From: Bacteroidales bacterium
GTDB taxonomy: Bacteria; Bacteroidota; Bacteroidia; Bacteroidales; UBA3663
DNA length: 13,455 bases
Assembly: GCA_004557315.1 (NCBI GenBank)
Contig: SFEH01000060.1
Span: 1 to 13,455, forward strand
Direction: 5' to 3'
Position numbers and translations under genes: made by a program. The notes under the pieces are model-generated. The model saw only the letters and a program-made list of their open reading frames with translations, searched no databases and was not told the DNA's origin. Numbering within the stretch: position 1 is the first letter of the stretch; each line of letters starts with the position of its first letter. Positions 1-6,577 of this stretch are shown here, piece by piece.

Positions 1-259
1 CAGCAAGAACTCGCAGCACAAGTTCGGTGAAGCTGCTGATATCCGTCTGCCTGTCACTTCCTTCAAGTGGCATGACGGAGAGCGTCACACCGACATGGAT
101 GTGGCTCGCAAGTGGTTCGACTTCCTCAAGTACAACACCGACTACGATCAGCTCATCCTCGAAACCTCCAATCACCTCGACTTCTGGATCCACGTCTCGT
201 GCCGTCGCGACCCGAAGCTCAACCGCCACCACGTGGTTTACTACATGAAGAAGAACTGA
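1..259 (+). CDS. Peptidase M15-family protein, C-terminal part (5' end outside window)
   Basis: The reading frame is open from base 2 to a TGA at 257-259, giving 85 residues of a C-terminus. The piece begins with SKNSQHKFGEAADI, which matches the zinc-binding SxHxxGxAaDi motif of M15 D-Ala-D-Ala carboxypeptidase-like metallohydrolases. It later has HLDFWIHVS, the family's second metal-ligand histidine context. Members of this family cleave peptidoglycan stem peptides and are common both as phage endolysins and as chromosomal or conjugative-element enzymes in Bacteroidales. No signal peptide or N-terminal domain can be judged because the 5' part is missing. A strong hairpin terminator follows 17 bases after the stop. 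The family call is well supported; whether it is a phage remnant or a housekeeping enzyme cannot be told from this piece. Confidence 0.85.
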   Translation, partial: SKNSQHKFGEAADIRLPVTSFKWHDGERHTDMDVARKWFDFLKYNTDYDQLILETSNHLDFWIHVSCRRDPKLNRHHVVYYMKKN

Positions 260-275
260 TCATATAACACAACAT

Positions 276-315
276 ATCCCAGCATATCAATAGAAATATG
301 CTGGGATTCCTTTTT
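276..315 (+). terminator. Intrinsic terminator after the M15 peptidase gene
   Basis: A perfect 12-bp inverted repeat (276-287 paired with 296-307, ATCCCAGCATAT and its complement) encloses an 8-base loop and is followed by TCCTTTTTCT. It sits 17 bases after the TGA of the upstream gene, which fits a rho-independent terminator. Confidence 0.88.
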
Positions 316-529
316 CTGTCTATTCTGTTGAATTTCCTAGTAGTTTGTAAACTCTAAAAGTTGATTTTGAAAATGCAAATTAAAGCCTATTATTCAACAC
401 GAACATCAATCGACGTTTGTAAACTTTTAGGCTTAGACAAATCGTCAAACTCAAATTGCTATTTTTGCCCATATTTCCTCCAAAATTGCAACCATTGAGG
501 TGTTTGAGTCACTTTATTTGGAAAAAGTA
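316..529. other. AT-rich non-coding gap
   Basis: No plausible gene is visible on either strand between the terminator and the promoter of the CotH gene. Two exact copies of the near-palindrome GTTTGTAAAC lie at 343-352 and 415-424, spaced 72 bases start to start, each followed by CT and an A/T run. There are also weak 7-bp inverted repeats at 383-389/428-434 and 449-455/503-509. These could be binding sites, but there is no direct support for that. Confidence 0.4.
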
Positions 530-559
530 CTTGTTTATGGGAGAAATTATGTAACTTTG
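530..559 (+). promoter_or_regulatory. Putative Bacteroidales promoter for the CotH gene
   Basis: TAACTTTG at 552-559 fits the Bacteroidales -7 consensus TAnnTTTG, and CTTG at 530-533 could serve as the -33 element. The spacing of 18 bases is slightly short. Initiation would fall near 565 and give a leader of roughly 105 bases before the ATG at 671. Confidence 0.55.
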
Positions 560-670
560 TGCATTGCATAGTATATATGAGTCTTTTAGTTTGGTCGCTG
601 AAATCTCTCATTGTGCTTTCTTGCTTGCATTAACTCATTACCTATAATTAAATACTATACTCTCATAATA

Positions 671-3040
671 ATGAAAAAGCTCTTCTCTTGTTTGGCAGTA
701 TCGGTCATGTGTGTATCAATCACCAATGCGCAGGTTGTGATCAATGAATTCATGCAGTCGAATATCGATTGCATCATGGACGATCTGAATGACTTCCCCG
801 ATTCGTGGGTTGAGTTGTACAATGCCGGTTCGGCTCCTGTCAATATGTCGGAGTTCAGTATCGGCACATCGCGCAAGGCAAGCAAGGCCTATAAGCTGCC
901 GAAGCAGACTCTCAATGCCAAGGGTTATGCGCTGGTGTATTGCGACAAGGAGGAGAAATCGTGGCACACTTCGTTCCGCCTGGAGTCGGGCAAGGACTGC
1001 GCCATCTATCTGTTCCGCAATGGCGAAATTGCCGATAGCATACCTTCGGGGCTGAAGAAACAGCCTGCACCAAATATTGCTTACGGACGAACCTCAGATG
1101 GCGCAAGCTCGTGGGGCTACATGGCTGTGCCGACTCCAAAGGCCGAAAACTGCGGCGAGACATACAGCAAGATTCTCGGCAATCCGGTGTTCAGCGTCCC
1201 TGGCATGGTCTATAGTGAAAAGTCGAAGTCGATAAGCCTCGAACTGTCGTTGCCCGATGATTCGCCTGAAGGCACAGAGATACGATACACGACCGACGGT
1301 ACGGAGCCAACTCAGTCAAGTGCGAAATACACGGCACCAATCACTTTCTCATCGACCAAGGTGGTACGCGCCAAGCTCTTCTGCGATGGTTATCTGTCGC
1401 CTCGCTCGCTCACCCAGTCGTATATCATGCTTGGCAGAAAGCCTGACCTGGCGGTCGTGTCGGTCGTTTCCGACAAGAAGTATTTCACTGATAGCAAGAT
1501 CGGTATCTTCTCTGACTCAAAATCGTTTGACGGCACAGAAAACTACAAACACAACTGGCGCCGACCAGTCAACTATGAGCTGTTTGAGACGATGGGAGAG
1601 GAGAGCAAGCTCAACCAGCTGTGCGAGACACGCGTCACGGGTGGCGCTACTCGCAGCTTTGCCCTCAAGTCGATGGGCTTCTATGCCAACAAGCGTTTCG
1701 GCGAGAAGCGGTTCAGCTATGAGTTCTTCCCCGACCAGCGTCCTGGCAGCACCGACTTCAAGTCGGTCATGATGCGCAATGCGGGCAACGACTTCGACTA
1801 TCTATATATGCGCGATGCAGTGATACAGCGCATCATGGCCGAGAATGTCGATATCGACTGGCAAGCATGGCGTCCTGCAATCTTCTTCCTCAACGGCCAA
1901 TACAAGGGAATTCTCAATATTCGCGAGCGAAGCAACGAGGACAATATCTATACCAACTACGACGGTCTCGAAGACATCGACATGGTCGAAAACTGGAATG
2001 AACTGAAGGAAGGCGACTATGACGAGTGGCAGGCTTTCGTGGATTTCTATCAGGCTCATGGCCACAGCTATGAGGAATACGACAAGATAATGGACGTCAG
2101 GGAGTTTATGAATGTCATGATACTCAATCTCTTCTTCTGCAATCTCGACTTCCCTGGCAACAATATAGTGTGGTGGAAGCCGCAGGCAGAGGGCGGTCGA
2201 TGGCGTGTCATTGTCAAGGATACCGACTTCGGATTGGGTCTCTATGGACGCAGTGTGAGCTACAATACCATCAAGTGGCTGTATGACCCTAACTATGACA
2301 AAGAAAATGCCTGGGCCAACAGGTATGAGCACACGCGCCTGTTCCGCCGACTGATGGAGGATGAGCGCTTCAGTCGTGAGTTCATCGACCGTTGCGCCAT
2401 CTATATGGGCGATTTCATGAACTTCGACCGCACTTGGGAGATATGGGAGCCGATGTACAATCTGATTCGCAACGAGTATCCTATACACCGCAAGCTGTAT
2501 AACGAGTGGTGGCCTAACTACAACAATGAGCTTGCCAATGCGAAGACCTGGCTCAAGAACCGTCCGACCTATTTCTACAAGCACATCAACGACTATTACA
2601 AGGTGGGAATGCCTGTGAAGCTGACCATCAACCAGTCGCTCTCTTCAGCCGACTTGAGCCGCATTGCCGTGTCGTTCAATGATGTCAGGCTCACTCGTGC
2701 CAAGTTCGACGGTCGATTCTTCGCTGGCCGCAGCATCTCCCTCACTGGCGAGAACGTCACAGGCTGGACCATCACCGAGGTCTCGTCGACGGGCGAATCG
2801 TCAACCAAAAAAGTAACTGGCACCACTCTTGCCATCACCATGCCTAATGCCACCAGTGTCTCTATTACTGCTGAAATCGGACAGGCCAATGGCATCGAGC
2901 AAGTCACTGATGATGATGCTGCTTCTGAAATCACCGATGTCTATGATGTGTCGGGAATCAGACGCAATGCCATCGGTCAAGGCTGCAATATCGTCCGGAC
3001 GGAAGACGGAAAGATGAGGACAGTAATAAACAAAAAGTGA
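671..3040 (+). CDS. Secreted CotH-family protein with lamin-tail domain and C-terminal sorting-type tail
   Basis: The protein has 789 residues when started at the ATG at 671. An in-frame ATG at 611 would put 20 unrelated residues before an ideal signal peptide (MKKLFSCLAV..., cleavage near SITNA/Q20-21), so 671 is preferred. Domains in order are a lamin-tail domain beginning VVINEFMQSN (about 22-160), a chitobiase-C/FN3-like segment with IRYTTDGTEPT (about 190-255), and a CotH domain (about 295-640). The CotH domain carries FLNGQYKGILNIRERS near 406-421 and KDTDFGLG at 516-523. CotH proteins are atypical kinases that in spores phosphorylate coat proteins; the substrate here is unknown. The last 35 residues, with VYDVSG and GCNIVRTEDGK, resemble Prevotella/Bacteroidetes type IX-like C-terminal tails, suggesting export to the surface. 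The gene appears to stand alone. Its stop codon directly abuts the stop of the convergent gene. Confidence 0.9.
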   Translation: MKKLFSCLAVSVMCVSITNAQVVINEFMQSNIDCIMDDLNDFPDSWVELYNAGSAPVNMSEFSIGTSRKASKAYKLPKQTLNAKGYALVYCDKEEKSWHTSFRLESGKDCAIYLFRNGEIADSIPSGLKKQPAPNIAYGRTSDGASSWGYMAVPTPKAENCGETYSKILGNPVFSVPGMVYSEKSKSISLELSLPDDSPEGTEIRYTTDGTEPTQSSAKYTAPITFSSTKVVRAKLFCDGYLSPRSLTQSYIMLGRKPDLAVVSVVSDKKYFTDSKIGIFSDSKSFDGTENYKHNWRRPVNYELFETMGEESKLNQLCETRVTGGATRSFALKSMGFYANKRFGEKRFSYEFFPDQRPGSTDFKSVMMRNAGNDFDYLYMRDAVIQRIMAENVDIDWQAWRPAIFFLNGQYKGILNIRERSNEDNIYTNYDGLEDIDMVENWNELKEGDYDEWQAFVDFYQAHGHSYEEYDKIMDVREFMNVMILNLFFCNLDFPGNNIVWWKPQAEGGRWRVIVKDTDFGLGLYGRSVSYNTIKWLYDPNYDKENAWANRYEHTRLFRRLMEDERFSREFIDRCAIYMGDFMNFDRTWEIWEPMYNLIRNEYPIHRKLYNEWWPNYNNELANAKTWLKNRPTYFYKHINDYYKVGMPVKLTINQSLSSADLSRIAVSFNDVRLTRAKFDGRFFAGRSISLTGENVTGWTITEVSSTGESSTKKVTGTTLAITMPNATSVSITAEIGQANGIEQVTDDDAASEITDVYDVSGIRRNAIGQGCNIVRTEDGKMRTVINKK

Positions 3041-3688
3041 TTAGGTCAATGTCATGACAAACACGGCTGCCCAGTGGAAAAGGGTGCCGAGGATGACGAA
3101 GATGTGCCAATAGCCGTGGTAGTAGATGTGCTTGTGGTCGTTGATAAAGAAATAGGTGCCTGAGGTGTAGGCTATGCCTTCGCAAAGGATGAAGATGATG
3201 GCAAGTGATGAGATGCAATGGCGCACTGGCTCGATGAAAAAGAGCACCGACCAGCCGAGCAGGAGATACAGAATGAGAGAAAGCTGAGGGAACTTGTGCC
3301 AGAAAAAGATCTTGTAGAAGATGCCCATGATGGCGATGAGCCATATCACGCCGAAGGCAACCCATCCTTGAACATAGAGGTCATTTTCGACCAGTTCCAT
3401 GCAGACGGGGGTGTAGCTGCAAGCGATGAGCAGATAGATGCTCAAGTGGTCGAGCAGTCGGAGCACGCGCTTGCCCTTGGTGTCGGGTGCCCAGAAGTGA
3501 TAGAGCGACGAGGCGACATACATCAGCACCATGCCCACGGTGAAGAAGGTAGCACCAAATGCCATCTCCCAGTTCTTGCTATAGCCCAGCCACAGGATGA
3601 CCCATGTCATCGACACGGTGAGGCATAGACCAACAAGATGGGAGATGGTATTGAACATCTCGGCTTTGGATATATCTCTTTTAGCCAC
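3041..3688 (-). CDS. trhA: Hemolysin III / PAQR-family membrane protein (TrhA-like)
   Basis: This is a 215-residue, highly hydrophobic protein with about seven membrane segments. The PAQR metal-site pattern is complete: SSLYH (Ser60/His64), LLDH (Asp80), and HGYWH with a further His (191, 195, 205). Bacterial members are called hemolysin III or TrhA and are linked to membrane homeostasis; haemolysis is rarely their real role. The start is a GTG at 3686-3688 that overlaps the TAG of thrC by one base (TAGTG on the coding strand), so translation is probably coupled to thrC. An ATG at codon 11 is the alternative start but would trim the N-terminal leader. It is the last gene of the threonine operon, and no functional link to threonine synthesis is obvious. 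Confidence 0.92.
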   Translation of the reverse strand: MAKRDISKAEMFNTISHLVGLCLTVSMTWVILWLGYSKNWEMAFGATFFTVGMVLMYVASSLYHFWAPDTKGKRVLRLLDHLSIYLLIACSYTPVCMELVENDLYVQGWVAFGVIWLIAIMGIFYKIFFWHKFPQLSLILYLLLGWSVLFFIEPVRHCISSLAIIFILCEGIAYTSGTYFFINDHKHIYYHGYWHIFVILGTLFHWAAVFVMTLT

Positions 3689-4995
3689 TAAAAATTAGCA
3701 ATTATGAAGTTCTTGAAATCGGCAAACTGCTTGGTCATTGGCAATGACTGCTTGGTGCCGTTCATGAAACGCTGCAGTGTCTCAGGAATGACGACTTTCT
3801 CGCCGATGACTGGTTCAACCACGTCCTTGAACTTGGCAGGATGGGCAGTCTCAAGGAAGATACCCTGCTCGTCATCGCCAAGAAGATCGGTGAGTGCCTG
3901 ATAGCCGCAAGCTCCGTGAGGGTCGAGTATATAGCCTGTCTCTGCCTTGCAGCGGCTCATGGTGTCGCGTATCTGAGCGTCAGTATAGGTGGCTCCGCTG
4001 ATGTCGCGGGTGATGGCCTCGTGGCTCTTGCCATAGAGGTCGTAGATGCGAGCGAAGTTCGATGGGTCGCCCACGTCCATGGCATTGGCGATGGTCTGGA
4101 CGCTTGCCTTTGGCTCATAGACTCCTGTCTGGAGGTAGTTGTAGAAGATGTCGTTGCGGTTGTTGGCTGCGATGAAGCGCTTCACCGGAAGTCCCATCTT
4201 GTAGCCGAAGAGTCCTGAGCAGATATTGCCGAAGTTGCCCGAAGGAACGCATATCACTGGCTGCTTGCCTGGGTTCTGCTTCTTGAACTGAGCGTAGGCA
4301 TAGAAGTAGTAGAACGACTGTGGGAGGAAGCGTGCTACATTGATCGAGTTGGCGCTTGTGAGGAAATACTTGCTGTTGAGTTCCTCGTCCATGAATGCCT
4401 CCTTGACAAGACGCTGGCAGTCGTCGAACACTCCATCGACCTCAAGAGCGGTGATGTTCTGGCCGAGGGTAGTGAACTGCTTCTCCTGAATCTCGCTTAC
4501 CTTGCCCTTCGGATAGAGCACGCACACCTTGATGCCAGGAACACCGAGGAAGCCATTGGCAACGGCACTGCCTGTGTCGCCCGATGTGGCAACGAGCACA
4601 TGCACCTCCTTGTCGGTGCCCTGCTGCTTGACGAAGTAGGAGAGAAGACGAGCCATGAAACGTGCGCCGACATCCTTGAACGCAGCTGTAGGTCCGTGAT
4701 AGATCTCAAGACTATAGATCCTGTCGGTTATCTTGACAAGCGGAATGTCGAACTGCAAGGTGTCATATACGATGTGCTTGAGGTCGGCTTCTGGGATGTC
4801 TTCGCCAAAGAAGCACTTGGCAACCTCGAAGGCAATCTCCTGAAGCGAGAGATTCTCGATGTTGTCGAAGAATGACTGTGGCAGAGGCTTGATGCGCTCT
4901 GGCATATAGAGTCCCTTGTCGGGCGCAAGACCCTTGATTACAGCCTCGCTGAGTGTCACCTCTGGGGCTTTACCGTTGGTTGAATAGTATTTCAT
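3688..4995 (-). CDS. thrC: Threonine synthase
   Basis: This 435-residue PLP enzyme converts O-phosphohomoserine to threonine and phosphate in the cytoplasm. The N-terminus MKYYSTNGKAPEVTLSEAV is characteristic of bacterial threonine synthases. The PLP lysine is K107 in AAFKDVGARF. Other hallmarks are ATSGDTGSAV (136-145), SANSINVARFLPQ (214-226) and the phosphate-binding PSGNFGN loop (251-257). Length is normal for the family and no residue looks missing. It lies downstream of the ApgM-like gene, separated by 198 bases that hold a repeat hairpin, and overlaps the next gene by one base. The ATG at 4993-4995 is clear. Confidence 0.97.
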   Translation of the reverse strand: MKYYSTNGKAPEVTLSEAVIKGLAPDKGLYMPERIKPLPQSFFDNIENLSLQEIAFEVAKCFFGEDIPEADLKHIVYDTLQFDIPLVKITDRIYSLEIYHGPTAAFKDVGARFMARLLSYFVKQQGTDKEVHVLVATSGDTGSAVANGFLGVPGIKVCVLYPKGKVSEIQEKQFTTLGQNITALEVDGVFDDCQRLVKEAFMDEELNSKYFLTSANSINVARFLPQSFYYFYAYAQFKKQNPGKQPVICVPSGNFGNICSGLFGYKMGLPVKRFIAANNRNDIFYNYLQTGVYEPKASVQTIANAMDVGDPSNFARIYDLYGKSHEAITRDISGATYTDAQIRDTMSRCKAETGYILDPHGACGYQALTDLLGDDEQGIFLETAHPAKFKDVVEPVIGEKVVIPETLQRFMNGTKQSLPMTKQFADFKNFIIANF

Positions 4996-5023
4996 TTTCT
5001 GTTTTCTATAGTTACTTTTTGGG

Positions 5024-5168
5024 GAGTTAAAGGAGATAAAGAAGTTAAAGAAGATAAAGACAATAGTCGCACTGTCGTTGCTTTTTGGGAAGTTAAAGAA
5101 AGAGATATTATCTGAGGCAAACTTATTTATCTTCCTATAAATACATTTGTCTTTATCTTCTTAAACTT
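5024..5168. repeat. Intergenic inverted repeat built of tandem 9-mers
   Basis: The plus strand shows four tandem copies of the 9-mer RAGWTAAAG at 5024-5059 (GAGTTAAAG, GAGATAAAG, AAGTTAAAG, AAGATAAAG). A second arm at 5147-5168 is the reverse complement of 5042-5063, matching 21 of 22 bases with an 83-base spacer. A partial direct repeat (CTTTTTGGGRAGTTAAAG) occurs at 5015-5032 and 5081-5098. The element fills the gap between the ApgM-like stop (5194) and the thrC start (4995), so it would be transcribed as a long hairpin in the thr mRNA. It contains no convincing open reading frame. Function is unknown. Confidence 0.85.
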
Positions 5169-5193
5169 CTTCATCATCTACTCGCATATCTTC

Positions 5194-6543
5194 CTAATCA
5201 AATAAAAATGCCTTGATGAATTCGTCCTTCTCAAGCAGTCCGAGTGAGCCATTGAAGCAAGCATTTTCGTCGAAGGTCTGCACGCTGTCGGGAGTGAAGC
5301 CATTGCCAAGAGCATTGGCTGCAGGGTTCTGCCAGATAGCGAAAGGCACTGGTGTATTGGTGTGGGTGAGATACTTGATTGGCGTAGGATGGTCGGGCAG
5401 GATTGCCACGCGCACTGGTTCGTCCCACTCCGTCACCTCATTGAGGATTGGACCCACGGCACGATGGTCGAGCATCTCGACGCAGCGTTTCTTCAGCTTG
5501 GCATCGCCCTCGTGACCAGCCTCGTCGGTTGCTTCGACGTGGAGGAAGACAAAGTCGCTCTTGCGAAGTTCTTCGATGGCAGCCTGTGCCTTTGCCTCAT
5601 AGTTAGTGTCCCACAGTCCTGTTGCTCCTGGCACCTCGACCTTCTTCAATCCGCAATAGACACCTATGCCGAAGATGAGATCGACTGCCGAGATTACTGC
5701 TCCGCTGTTGACCTTGTCGGGGAAGAGCTCGTGGAGAGTCTGCATCGACGGACGATAGCCCAACGACCAAGGCCAGATACTGTTGGCCATATCCTTGCCT
5801 TCGGCAGCACGGCGCTGATTGACAGGATGCTGTGGCAGAATCTCCATCGACTTGAGCATGAGGGCAGCGATAAGTGCGCTGGTCTCGACCGAAGTCATGC
5901 GGGTGTTGTCGCTATTGGTAGCAGGCTGTGGCATGTAGTCACACCAAGGCTTGCCTATCTTGTCGTGAGGAGGGGTGCACTGGACGTGCTTGTTGCCTCC
6001 GCGAATCTTGAGCAGGTGGCGATAGCTGACGCCAGGGAAGAAGCGCACGATGGCAGGCTCGCCATTGGCAGCAACGGTAGGAATGCCTTCTGCATCGAGT
6101 TCCTTGGCAGGTGCAATCACAGGATTGCCGTTAGAGTCGAGGTATGAACCACCCATCTCGCGGTTGAGGAAGAGGATGAGCTCCTCAGCTTCGGCGTTTG
6201 AGATGTTGCCTGCCGAATGGTTCTTGATACGCTCGCCATCGAGACAGATGACATTGCATCGCATTGCCACCTCGCCATCCTCGATCTGCACATTCATCGA
6301 TGCTGCCTCAAGACTGCCCCGTCCTTCGAACACCTTTGCCACGTCGTAGCCGAGAAGTCCGAGGTGAGCAATCTCTGATCCAGGGTGGAAGCCTTCGGGC
6401 ACTGTTGCCAATCGGCCGTTGATGCCTTCGCGTGCCATGCGGTCGATGTTGGGCTTGTCGGCAGCCTGAAGCGGTGTGACGCCACCAAGGATGTCGAGCG
6501 GCTCATCGGCAGCACCGTCGGCAAGTATAATGAGATATTTCAT
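5194..6543 (-). CDS. apgM: ApgM-like phosphoglycerate mutase-family protein, probable homoserine kinase
   Basis: The protein has 449 residues from the ATG at 6541-6543. A TTG two codons upstream is open but MKYLIILADG is the usual family N-terminus. It belongs to the alkaline-phosphatase superfamily, cofactor-independent phosphoglycerate mutase of the archaeal (ApgM) type. Metal ligand D9 is in ILADG, the nucleophile serine is S56 in HPGSEIAHLGLLGYD, and later metal motifs are ATDEAGHEGD and LPDHPTPIKYLTHT. Bacteroidetes members are known as a proposed homoserine kinase subgroup because they sit between thrA and thrC, exactly as here. No GHMP-type ThrB is in the window. The thrA stop lies 34 bases upstream. 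Chemistry on homoserine is inferred from context; a glycolytic mutase role remains possible. Confidence 0.9.
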   Translation of the reverse strand: MKYLIILADGAADEPLDILGGVTPLQAADKPNIDRMAREGINGRLATVPEGFHPGSEIAHLGLLGYDVAKVFEGRGSLEAASMNVQIEDGEVAMRCNVICLDGERIKNHSAGNISNAEAEELILFLNREMGGSYLDSNGNPVIAPAKELDAEGIPTVAANGEPAIVRFFPGVSYRHLLKIRGGNKHVQCTPPHDKIGKPWCDYMPQPATNSDNTRMTSVETSALIAALMLKSMEILPQHPVNQRRAAEGKDMANSIWPWSLGYRPSMQTLHELFPDKVNSGAVISAVDLIFGIGVYCGLKKVEVPGATGLWDTNYEAKAQAAIEELRKSDFVFLHVEATDEAGHEGDAKLKKRCVEMLDHRAVGPILNEVTEWDEPVRVAILPDHPTPIKYLTHTNTPVPFAIWQNPAANALGNGFTPDSVQTFDENACFNGSLGLLEKDEFIKAFLFD

Positions 6544-6577
6544 TGACAATTAATTATTAACAGTTGATAATTGCCCA

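Noticed and set aside
27..248. 73-codon Ser/Thr-rich frame at the window start
   Set aside because: Overlaps the M15 peptidase frame on the same strand, which has conserved motifs.
611..670. Upstream ATG extending the CotH protein by 20 residues
   Set aside because: It would bury a textbook signal peptide that starts at the ATG at 671.
1802..2584. 260-codon open frame on the minus strand inside the CotH gene
   Set aside because: Antisense shadow of a well supported coding sequence; no recognisable domain.
5362..6147. 261-codon open frame on the plus strand inside the ApgM-like gene
   Set aside because: Antisense shadow; the opposite strand encodes a conserved enzyme.
6544..6549. TTG start adding two residues to the ApgM-like protein
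   Set aside because: MKYLIILADG is the normal family N-terminus, beginning at the ATG at 6541-6543.
6547..6573. Small CAATTA/TAATTG inverted repeat between thrA and the ApgM-like gene
   Set aside because: Only 6 bp in very AT-rich DNA with no U-tract; too weak to call a regulatory site.
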